64,000 nucleotides of DNA from Henricia sp. BOLD:AAB3569 (taxonomy: Eukaryota > Echinodermata > Asteroidea > Spinulosida > Echinasteridae): contig JBBELK010000571.1 in assembly GCA_037783545.1 (NCBI GenBank), positions 620,001 through 684,000 on the forward strand, given 5' to 3'. Below the pieces are notes generated by a model. That model ran no database searches. It worked only from the letters and a program-made list of their open reading frames with translations, and had not been told where the DNA came from. Each line of letters starts with the position of its first letter. The first letter of the stretch is position 1. A program made the position numbers and the translations under genes. Positions 36,301 to 48,300 of this stretch are shown piece after piece.

Positions 36301-39300
36301 GTAATACAATCGGATCACAATCTAACGATGAGAATTCTCGTCGTTGACCGATTGTGATACGATTACAATAAATTTGGGGTCACACGCACAAAATCACGTA
36401 ATCGCACAATAGTAATACTTCAATAAATTGGGATGTCGTAATTCGTGTGACCCTTCTTGCAATCTTATTGTTTTTATTAATAGGAGGATCAGGCCTGTGC
36501 GACCTGTTTGATTCTAGCCTGTTCCAGAGCCTCCAGCGATGTCCAAATTGCCGACTGGGCAGCTCAAGCGTTCTTTCAGTATGGCGGAGTGGCCACACTG
36601 CGCTACTCTACAGCTCAGACTCTAAATCCAGCCGCTAATTTCTTTGGTCAGTGGATAAGTTTATGTAGCAGTGTTCCCCAAAGCTACTTTTAACAGAACA
36701 GACCTCCCTGTAATAATTTCAGACCTCCCTGTAATAATTTCAGACCACCCTGTTTAATTTTGCTTTTTAATCTTGACTTTGCAAAGTAATTTTACAATAA
36801 AAATAACATTAACCCTCGGAGGCTCCAATTGCAGGGAGGCCCCAAGGAGAGACTCCGGAAGGCACTTTGTATAACACGTAAAAAACACTGTTTGGTAGAC
36901 ACAATCCTTTAGCTAATGGCCTAAATATATGAATGGAGGTCCCCTCAAGACACAGCTGTTTATTACTGGGCCCGTAGTAGGATGATAGATAGCTGCTTTT
37001 ATGCACGGCAGCAAAAGGGCCTTACTCAAAGAACATGTATATGTTTGTACACAAATCAATGGGCCTGGGCTTGAGGCCAAGATTTCCCAGGGTGGACCTG
37101 AGCGGTAAATGAACTCAACATTAAAAGTGACTATTGATGATTGAGGATTACGTGAAATTTGAGCGGAATTGGCCCAAAGGTTTTTAATTTTAAAAATACA
37201 AAAATGTGCCTTCCGGAAGCTCCCCTTAGCGCCTCCGAGGGTTAAAGATTTTTTCCAGAATTTTTTTTTAATCTAAGAATCATATAAGTGACTCTCAAGA
37301 GTCAGTATTTGTTGTGCTTGATCTGGTCGTAACTTTTGGCCAATCACATTTTGCCTTTTTAAAAAAATTATAATTTTTTGCCAAAAATAATTCCGGTGTC
37401 AACTGGTTTAGTGGTGAAACAGCCTATGTGTGTTATGGTGTCAATTTTAGTTTTTGATCGTCTAAATTTTTAATGTTTGTAAATGATGTTTCAGTAATAT
37501 TTAGGTAATTTTGTCAATGTTTAGCTAATATTGATAAAATTCTTTTTTAATTCAGGAAGCACCACTCCTCTAGTAGGTCAGAAAGAAGACGGCCAGTATG
37601 TCGGAACAATGACTAGCCCACCAACTGCAGGTATAGTGTGGAAACTCAAGAGTACTCTCACACACGGAAAAATCTCCAGCGCGAGTTGGCGCAAGCTTCA
37701 AGAGTTAACGAATTTGGGAAACTCGGGACAACTCGGGATGATTCGTGTAACGCGGCGTCAACTCGTAGTAACTTGTAGAAACTCAGCAGTGCACAACTCA
37801 TGGTGAAAATTTTAAACATCTTCAAAATTTCGGCCACGAGTTGCCAACTCGTAAGCATCCTGTACCAAACTCGTGCAACTCTTGGCAAACTCATGCAAGT
37901 CGTATATAACTCGTAGGCCACTCATACAACTTGTAGCAAACTCGTATAGCACTGTATCACACGAATTTGGATAGAGTTTGATACGAGTTGTATGAATGGT
38001 CTACGAGTTCATGCAAGAGTCGGCGAAATTCCAGATGGTTTGGCGGCAAATCCCACGCAAAATGCCAAAGTTAGGTAACTTGTACCAAACTCGTACCACA
38101 CTCGTAAAGCTTGTAGTCAACTTGTGACCAACTTGGGAAACTCTTGTCTAATTCATAATATTGTGAAACTCATAGTTAAAAGAGCGTGTCCAGATCACAT
38201 TTTTAAACACCCCATATTTTTCTCATTACCAAATCTGAAATTTCACGCCCTCAATCCGTATATTTTCGAGGATATCGTAAAAAAAAACACCGATGTTTTT
38301 AAAACTAATTTGTCTAATTCCATAACACAGTGCAATAATTACACCAACCTTTTTGCTTCCATGTCCAAATTGGAGATTGCAAATTTCCTGTTTTCTTCCC
38401 ATAGATTTTGGGGAGGTATTTGATATGATTCTTAGGATAAAATGAAATCCATTTTCTGGAAAAATCTGAGCATGTTCCTTTAACTCGTAAAACTCGTAGT
38501 ACACTCGGGACAACTCGTACCAGGCTCATATCAAATTTGTAACTGATTCGTACCTAACTCGTAGTACGCTCATAGTATACTCATAGACATTGTGACGCCA
38601 AGGGTTTTACCAAGAGTTTCCCGAATTTGCCAACTCTTGAAGCTCGCCCCCAAGATTTTCCCCGTGTGTGAGAGAGGACCTTTATAAGGTCACAATTCTG
38701 ATTCAAATAATGGACCTGTGATTTTGTTGTACAGTCTCTGATTGAAAAACAAATTGTTGACGTTTATTGTAGGTTTGCAGCCTAACATTGCATCCACGCC
38801 AATGCCACCAGCCAGCGGGAGTTTGTACTCAGGCCAATTCAGTACAGGCCAGGCAGCTCAACCAACCAGCGATGTGGAATTCTCAGGACGATTCAGGGGA
38901 CTTTGTCTCTACTTTGGGAGGATTACGAGGTTTGCCATTCTAGCTCCTGTACTTTAATAATAATAATATGAACCAACTTATATCATGCATTTACCTGGGA
39001 AACTTGATCATAGTGCTCCGTTAAATCATTCCATATACCATCTCAGCTCCCTGGGGAGTATACAGCCCCGGCTGCTTTAGGCGCTCAATGGCTAATCAAA
39101 CATATCAGCATTCACTACCCTCTCAGGTACCCATTTACTCCTGGGTGGAGAGAAGCAATGTGTGACAAAGGTACATGTGCTATCCGGCAGAGGGCACTAT
39201 ATCGCGCACACTGCAGTGATTTTAGACTGCAGGATATAGTATGTACTAAATAAGGCTTAGAAAGGCTAAATCATTAACTCCATGCATGTATTCATTAACT

Positions 39301-42300
39301 AAATTTCTCTATTTTCCCCATGTGCAACATACTTTCTGTCTGTTTGCCTACCAACAGGCCAATGTGGGAGCAAAGAATTGCAGTGGAGGCCCCAGCTGTG
39401 GAGTATGGACAAAGGAAAAACCTGGTCAGTGTTATCATAGGGGCGTTCGAGACGCTTACACCGGGTAACAGGGGTTTACATCGGGGGAAGCCCCCAGAAG
39501 ATGCAAAACGAACGACGCAGGGTCTCGCTTTGAATTCTGGGAACACGTGGTCAAAGGTTGTTGCCGCGGGTGGGGCTTTATAAACGCCGTTATCGTTTGA
39601 CTGAAGCCGACGCCACGCAAAAATAGTTGCCCTAAAGTACCGCAATAAACTTTGTCAATGCCCACAGACATCTACTGATTAAGCAAAACGTATTTACAGC
39701 CCTATTCCCTTTTATTTTGTGTCATAAATATGTGTTTTTCTTCGTACTCACGTCGCGATTCCAAACTGTCTGCCATGTTTTACTACTCGCGGTTACTATA
39801 GGTGACGTCATTACACCAGAGACCCAGCCGCGAGCTCGGGTAGTGGTGGCTGCCACCGGGGCAGACTCGTGTATCACGTGATGGCTAAAAGAACGCTCCG
39901 GTGTGAGTTGGTGTTACCCGGTGTAAGCATCTCGAACGCCCCTTACTTCAGTTTTCATGTTAAAGGAGGGTGTCCAGATCACATTTTTGAACTCTCCACT
40001 TTTGAAATTTTGATACCATATCATTTAGGGCTAGGACGTTTAAACCTGAACAAGCTACTTTAAGTATGCCTAACTTCATTCTATATGAACATGACTAACA
40101 ACCTTGAAATTTGTATTTATTATACAGGTACCTAATAATTAATGTTGTTATAGACGTTGCATTTCAGTATTATGGACGTTATGTGTATGAAAATGTCATG
40201 TGTATGAAACTGAAGAGTGACTAGTTTTTCAGTTATAATTGTACGTCCAAGCTGTTTGTATTACATATTTAACTTTGAACAACTAAAGTGTCTAGGTATC
40301 CCTTGCAACTACAATAGTGGAGGAACAATTTGAAATGTTGGCAGTCATGCCCATTCTGGCTTGGAATTGCCCTGTTAATAAAGCACATGGATTAATCTGT
40401 TTGGTGATTATTTGAATTCTACCCAAAATGTCTTTGCATAAATGCAGTTGGTGACAAACTTTGATGGCAGTGAATTGACGTGGGTGTTGGATGAGATGAA
40501 CGCACTCAAGCAGTTTATGGAGAAGAACTCGCTGTACACGGCAATGACAGAAAGGTGAAGCCTAGTTCTCACTTTCACAGTTTGGGACCTGGCTGGCTAT
40601 GGTTTTGAACTGTGGTAAAACTATCGTGTTTTGACCACATAAAAAATGCGTGGTTCTCACTTTCATGGTTCGGGGTGCCGGAAGCCAACCGTTTTTATCC
40701 GTGATTATTCCTGGTAAAACCCATAGTCATGTAAATCTGTAGCATATCCGTTGCTATTCGTGGTCAAATTGGATGCCCATTTCTGACCACGTTTAAAGGC
40801 ACAGGCTCGTCAGCAAGGCGCGCGCGCCAAATTCGTGTCACGAAATACGCAGCCTCATGCCTTTGCTATGGAGCTGCGTATTTCGTCGCACAAAATTGAC
40901 GCGTGCGCATTGCTGACGAGCCTGTGCCTTTAATGCCGGATAGGTTACGAATATGCTACGGTTATGTCCCGGTGTCTACAATTGTGCTACGGTCACTTAC
41001 GGTTGGTGATGGGAAAAAATAAAATGTTGAGACCATTTTAAAATAGAATCACAGAAAAATACGAGGCTGCGGAATTTTCCGTATCCCCTGAAACTGACCA
41101 GGGCTACACTAGAAAGTGTTAAAAACAGAAATGCGTAAACTCTCTAAGGTATTTATGAATGTAGATTAAAAGCAACATACAAAAGGTGACATATTCGCTT
41201 TGGTATTCCATACCCAGCTTAGTATGTTAATTTTTTTAATGGTCAAGCCATTGAATTTTGTGAGATGTTTTAGGCGAAGTTACTTTTTGTTTGGTTGTTT
41301 GTTTGTAGTGTTATGTCCCCCGGAATGACGAGCTTTATGAGACCAGATTCTGTGATTGGACGGCCTTTGGGACAATATCAACGAGACCAAACTCTCATAC
41401 AACAAGGTAAAAATGATACGAACAGAAATTACCGTGCTCACCGGATTAATCCTCACATGTTAATGCCAGAGACGGCGTGCCGAGCTGACAGATGATGCGC
41501 TGTTCTGTGCATTTGTGTTGCACTGCGGTGACCATGGCAACCAAGACGCAAAAACTCCAGGGTTTTCCACTACCTGTTTTGTCCTAGTTCTAGTTTTGTT
41601 TTATTATGAGCAGAAGCTGAGAGTGCCGAGAAGCAAGCCTTACAGCGCTTCCAGCATCTAGTCAGCAGTTGCTGTCAGGCCTAAGATGGAGTATTTTTAT
41701 TGGTATTTTATTTGGTATTTCATTGGTATTTTATTTGGTATTTCATTGATTGTTTTATATCATCAGAAGCTGAGAGTGCCGAGAAGCAAGCCCTACAGCG
41801 CTTCCAGCATCTCGTCAGCAGTTGTTGCGAGGTCTTGGCTCTGCTCAAACTACTTTGCTATCATCAGTTCCACAATGTCACTGCAACACTTCCTCAGGTA
41901 TTTATTTATTTATTTTCATGTTTTTTTTAAATTCGTTTATTTTAGTCCTGAGCATCATCAACAATGCCACTTACAAACGTACATTTTAGAAAATAGACCT
42001 TTTGCACTGGCAGCCATGACAGGGGGCAGGTTTTCATATTTAAATGATGTAACAATAAATCCACAAAGTGCCTACTCGTGCATGGTGACAATGTGACTGC
42101 CCCCTGTCATGGCCGGACTTACAAAGGGTCTGTCTGTAGTTTTAGAAGCCTACAGAAAAAGCCAATGTGATCAAGTATTGGCTGAAAACTCAATCCACAT
42201 TCTGGTCAAGACAGCATTCGAACCTGGGTTACTTAGTTGAAAGGCAAGAGTAGCACCACTACACCAACCTGATCCCCTGTTAGAATATATGAAGAAATCC

Positions 42301-45300
42301 ACATTCTACAACTACCTATATTTTTCAAATTAGCCACCATGGAGAAGCGAAATCTCTCACCATTCATGTGAAGCATTGTAAATTTCATCTGCGCCAATTG
42401 TCTAGGCTTGTGACCTTGTTGGGAATGCCAGACGTCTTACGTAATTTTTACGAATATCTCATAAAATTTCAGATGACAGTAGGTGTGCGTTTTATTTGGG
42501 TATTTCTTTGTTTTATTTTAGTATGTTACGTGTTTGATTTAAACGCAAAACATGTGACCAAGTCAGTCTAAATAAATATTCTCTATCCAATAAAATATTT
42601 GGCTGTAGAAATTTTGAATAGGAAATTATAACAACTGCTAGAGATACCCCTGCGATGGACTGACATTCCAGAAATTGCATGCTCGTGTCTTAAATGTTGT
42701 GTTGATATTGACATGCAGGACACTCGAGAGAGGCTCAAGCAGATGACACTACGTGACTTGGTCATAAACGGCAAAGAGGTATGTTATTCAGCATAACCAA
42801 AACTCTTTCTGCAAACACTCTTTCAAAACTAAATGAGAGAAAACTAGGATGAGAGAAAATTATATAGAAAAAATCAGAGCTGAATTTGGTGCAGTACTGC
42901 AGTAATAAACTTTCCTACGGCTGGAAACAAAACTAACTCCAAGAACATGTGATTTATTCGAACCAGAAATCACATGACTTTGATTTTTTGAAAAATGCTC
43001 AAAAACTGACAAATTGTGGTTTCTTTTCAAGTTCTCTTCAGAATCACGTATGGGTCTATTTCAGTTTCATGAAGTCATTACAAATAACCCTCTGAAAACT
43101 ATTGTAAATTCTTTACAATTGGGTTTTGTTGAAACGTTCGACAAAACCGGTGTTTTGGGGGAGAGGGAGGGGCTCTTAAAAAATAATCCTCTCTGTATAA
43201 CTCTGAAAATGTTGACAACTTTGGACGGCCCCTAAGCACAAAATACACAACATGTCCTCTCAAAACAAAGAAACTGCCCTACAAGATGGCAGCTATTTAA
43301 TACAGTCTATTCGGATATTGTCCTTTGTTGTTGTGTTTAATAGGTTTGTGACATGCTGATTACAGCACTCATCAACTGTTACATCGGAGACAACGCCACA
43401 ACGGATGCAATAAGCATGAAGCTACGGGAGGTATGCCCCTCCATCTACAGTCAGGAGGATGCCATATGCTCTAAGGTGGGTGGCGAGATCATTGTCCTTT
43501 GTGTTGTAGGTTTGTGACATGCTGATTATAGCACTAATCAGTGGTTAAATCGGAGACAACGCCACAACGGATGCAATAAGCATGAAGCTACGTGAGGTGT
43601 GCCCCTCCATCTACACTCAAGAGGATGCTATATGCTCTAAGATGGGTGTTGGGAAGATTAACTTAGTGGTTAAGCTCGTGTAACACGGACTGGAGGTAAC
43701 TATTCTGTGTTAGCGTTAGTGTTGAAAGTCGTGCAGAACCCTATACCGACTTGACATTTCCCAAGATGCCGAGTCAACAGATCTGTTACACTAACACGTA
43801 GCACAGGGCGAAATGGTTCAGGGCGAAGTGGTTTAGGGGCGAAATGACTGCAAACACTTTTTTGACTGTTTTCTCAAAAGTTAGATGAAGTACGGAGATG
43901 GTGGTTGCTCAGGTTGGTTTTAATCATGCATATCTTCAATCACACAGAGGGATACAACTATTTGTAACAGTTTACCAATCATGTATACTATCTTTAAACT
44001 ACTTCTGTTTGGTATCTTGCAGGCAAATGAACTGATCAAAGGAGCCCAGCAAGCACAGACTCGCTCCAACAAAAATAAGATGTTACAGGAATCATTGCAG
44101 GTAATTGTTTAATATTCATACATTTCAGATTGTTGCATTTTTTTCTCTTTGTCTTCAGATTCATTTTAATTTTGAATCTTTAAAAAAAAATTGTTTAACA
44201 ATAGACCTGTGTTCTGTTAACACGTTGACTGCCGAATACGAGTTTCGATCGTACCCAGCTGCCCTTACAAGGTGCTGGTACAGCAGGGCTTGCCCTTAAC
44301 TTTTTCTGAGACTAGCCCACTGGGCTAGTAAATTGTGTTTTTTACTAGCCCGCAGAAATTTTTACTAGCCCATGAAAAAATTTAATTAAAAAAGCATTAA
44401 AATATTGACTAGCACTGTCTACTGAGAAAGTTTATTTTTGTTCATCCCCCCATGGCTAGAAATCACTGTCGCTGGTAGTGGAGTCAGGATGTTTTTCCTC
44501 CTCTTCTTCTTTGTCATCACTGTCTTCTTTTTCTCCTTCTTCGTCATCACTGTCTTCTTTTTCTCCTTCTTCTACTTCTACTTCTTCTTCTGTGTCATCA
44601 TCGTCTGACGAGCCGACTTGATCTCTCGGTACCCTGCGTGCCCTTAACCCCCCTTTATTCCATAGGTCAATGGCGGGTACAGGATCAAATTCCTCAATGG
44701 ATGGTGATTGCATTATGATGAAGAGCTGATCCGTGACTCTGTCCTCCTTTAGGGCTGTTCTGCACTTGGTTTTCAACAATTTCAATCTGCTGAATCCACG
44801 CTCAGCATCAGCAGAGCTTGCTGGGATTGTCAGTATAAGGTCGATGACTGCAGTGATGTTGGGCAACTCCTCTTTCAGGGCATGCAGAATTTCCTCCCAT
44901 TTAGCCTCTGTCACTACTTTGTGTCTGAAAAAGAGTTTGAGAAAATATTAAAAAGGAAACAAAAAAGTAATCATCAATAAAAACTTGATTGAAAACTATA
45001 GGATTCTCTTGAAGTGATTTTAATCTACTTCACATGAGTGGCGAATGTAGTATAACTTTAAAGGAAGCAATTATAGTTTTTTAGCTGTGCACATTCTTCT
45101 TAAAAAATGTAATCAATTAATATCGACTAACCTTGCATAAACTCTTGCCTTCAGCATATCCCATTCCATCTCCACCTAACAGTCTGATGTGCCTTCACAG
45201 ATTTCTGTGATGCAAGTGTCATGTGATGCAAGTGCAAGGCTGCATCCGAATAAGTAGCTCTGGCTGTGGCTATGCTGTTGCTACGCTGTTGCTAAGGGCG

Positions 45301-48300
45301 GACAATGACAGTCCTTAGAAACAGCACAGCCACAGTCACCAATACCAATTCGGATCCAGCCATATACAGGCCCGCGAAGCATTGTGTGTTGCTTGCTTCC
45401 AACCGAATAGTTAATAAATAGTATGTTGACGCTTAAATATATCCAATGCAAAAATCAAATTTACGAATAAAAAATGAGTGTACTGTGTGTGCGAGACTTG
45501 CCTTGTCTGCTGGAAAAATTGTTTTTACGTCTGTTTACAAGAAAAAGACGTGACTTCGTGGTCACGTTTCGTGAAAAACTTGGCCAATGAGGGCACTAAT
45601 ACATTAACCTGTCCAAGCGCCCTACAAGGGCATATGGGTACGAGAAAACTGCAAGTATACTTGTAGGCAGTCAACGTGTTAACTCCCGTTACAACATTTT
45701 TGTGACACGATTTTGTATTTTGTTCAGTTATTCAAGCAAGTCAGCCATCAGTTGATCCTACCAGCAGTCTGCAATGAATACCATCAAGGTCAGATTTTGT
45801 TTTTGTTTTTTTTTTAAAAATCTCCCTCTCTCTCTTTGAACCATCTTCTATTTTGTTTTAATTAAGCAAAGAGAATTAGCAGAATTTGGATGTGGGGTAC
45901 CGTGGCCGAGCGGTTTAGGTCATTGACTCGCAATCATAGATGAAAACTTTGGGTTGCAGGTTCGAACCTCCCCACGGCTACGGTACCTGTGCCCTTGGGC
46001 AAGGCACTCAACCACACTTGCTCCATCCTTCGGAAGGGATGTAAAGCCGTTGGTCCAGTGTGTTAGGTAATGGAAACGCACTCTAAAGATCCCAGAGCAT
46101 TCTTTTGTGAAGAGCAAGGGGGATCATCCCCGGTGTCTCTGGCCATTTCTAATTCTAATTCTTCATGGGTTTCCTCACGCTTGCGAGTGACAGTGCAATG
46201 AGCACTATTGAGGAATCCTTGGTATGAATACCAGGAAGAAATAATAATAATAATAATTTAAACAACCCTGAATGCCGCAATAGTGCGACATTTCGGGAAG
46301 ACTCTCCCCGGAGACCACCAAAATTTCGGCAAGAGTCACTCAAAATGACACCTTATTTTTTTACCCGAAGCTTCCAGAGATGCTTCCAGACCCAAGAGAA
46401 TCGGTTCTAGACCTAATAAAAATGGTTCTCGATTTTAAAAAAATGGTTTTTGACCTAAAAAAATGATTTTTAAACTCAAAAATATTAGGGCGACACCAAA
46501 ATGTCGCCCTATTGAGCAGGTCGCCCTAATATACCTTTTTTACACACGATTTGTCGCCCTATCCTACAATTCATAGTTTTTTGAATACTTACAATTGTTT
46601 TGTTACATCTCTTGAACAGCACGGTTTTATGACGGGGTTGTTGATCTCAGCCTCGCCGCTGCAACAAAGCGAGATGTGCAGAACCTGGCGGTGCATTATT
46701 ACAAGAACGGTAACCCACCTGAAGACATGCAGGGTATGCAGGCGTTCATGGCTAGGTAAGAAAAACTCGCTCTCTCGATGTAGCAGTTTTTACTTGTGGG
46801 CAATTCCAGAATTCCTAGCTAACGCCGCGTTAGCAGGCTAAGGGTATAGACCGAATCGAATAGCCGCCATTTCGTGGGGCAGTTTCTTTGTTCCTTGATG
46901 ACATGCATGGTTGCACATATTGTGTTGAACGGTTTAAGTAACAAAAGGTGCCCCACGAAATGGAAGCTATTCGATACGGTCTATAGACCGCATATATTGC
47001 AATCCGCCCCTGGCTCCATAAAGGAGTGCAGTAATTACACCAACCTTTTTTGCTTCCACATCCAAATTGGAGATTGCAAATTGCCTGTTTTCTTCCCATG
47101 GATAGTGTTTCGGGGGGTATTTTATACGATTCTTAGGTTAAAACAAAATCCATTTTCTAGAAGAAATCTGGACAAGCTCCTCCAACACTCGTATTCTTCT
47201 TTGTGTTAACTGCAGGTATGAATGCTATAAATGTGTGACTGACATTCTGGATGAGCTTCTGCTGTTGAGTCAAACTCATGCTACAATGCCTGTCATCCCA
47301 ACTCAGCCCGGCCCACCGCCCCAACCAGACCCTTACAAACTGACCAGTCATGAGGCTGAAACATATGTGAGTATGTGTGCGTTTTCTTTGTAGCTGGATG
47401 ACATGATGCAGAAGGACCTGGTGTCCATGTTTGTTTCATGCCACTCTTTCTGTGATTGGTTGATGTTTTTTTTGTAGCTGGCTGACAAGATCAAGAAGGA
47501 CTTGGTGTCCATGTTTGGTCCATGCCACTCTTTCTGGTTGGTTGATTTTTCTTTGTAGCTGGATGACATGAAGCAGAAGGCCTTGGCATCCATGTTTGTT
47601 CCATGTCGCTTTCTGTGATTGGTTGATTTTTTTTCTAGCTGGATGACATGATGAAGGACCTGCAGCCGATTTCACGAATCATTACGCACTGCGTAAGTCC
47701 CCTTGCGCAACATTTTATTGCGTAGGCTGCGCAACATTCCTGTGAAAATTACACGCAAGCTATGGGGCTTGCGCCATTTTGCAAAAGTTGCGCAAGCTGC
47801 GCACTCTTTCGTGAAATCGGCTGCTGGGGCCAATTTCATGGCGCTGCTAAGCACAACAATTTGCTTAGCACAGAATTTGTTTGCTTTATTTTGCAAAAAT
47901 GGGTTGCCAGCCAAAATTGTAAGTGATGTGTATTGAAAGGTATTCTCCTACTCTTGCGAAGAACACAAGTTGGTGTATAATTTTGGCTTGTCATCCATTT
48001 TATAAAGCAAATAAATCCTGTGCTAAGCATATTTTTGTGCTTAGCAGCGCCGTGAAATTGGCCCCTGGTGTCTATGTTTGTTCCATGTCGCTCCCTCTGA
48101 TTGGTTGACATTTGTTTGTTTTTTGGGTGTTTTGTTGAATTTTTATAGCTGGATGACATGATGCAGAAGACTTTGGCGTCCATGTTTGTTCCATCTGATT
48201 GGTTGATATTTGTTTTCATTGTAGCTGGATGACATGATGCAGAAGGCTTTGGCGTCCAATGACGAGTTGTTCCATGTCGCTCTCTATGATTGGTTGATGG

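Larger units (their letters stand above)
44216..45682. mobile_element. TTAA-flanked piggyBac-like element carrying nested insertions (NUP155 intron 21)
   Basis: GTTAACACGTTGACTGCC at 44216 is exactly mirrored by GGCAGTCAACGTGTTAAC ending 45682, and each end has TTAA at its edge. Matching continues inward through TACGAG/CTCGTA and GTACCCA/TGGGTAC words. The interior contains the start of a hAT-like unit (CAGGGCTTGCCC at ~44284), a two-exon hAT-derived reading frame and another MITE, so it is a nested cluster. Confidence 0.8.

Noticed and set aside
44216..45682. Complete piggyBac transposase gene expected inside the TTAA element
   Set aside because: No DDE-type piggyBac frame is present; the only recognisable coding sequence is a hAT dimerisation region.
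45900..45980. Candidate tRNA gene (Leu/Ser-like A and B boxes)
   Set aside because: The acceptor stem is not closed, and the unit continues into a SINE body that recurs elsewhere with a 3' (AAT)n tail.
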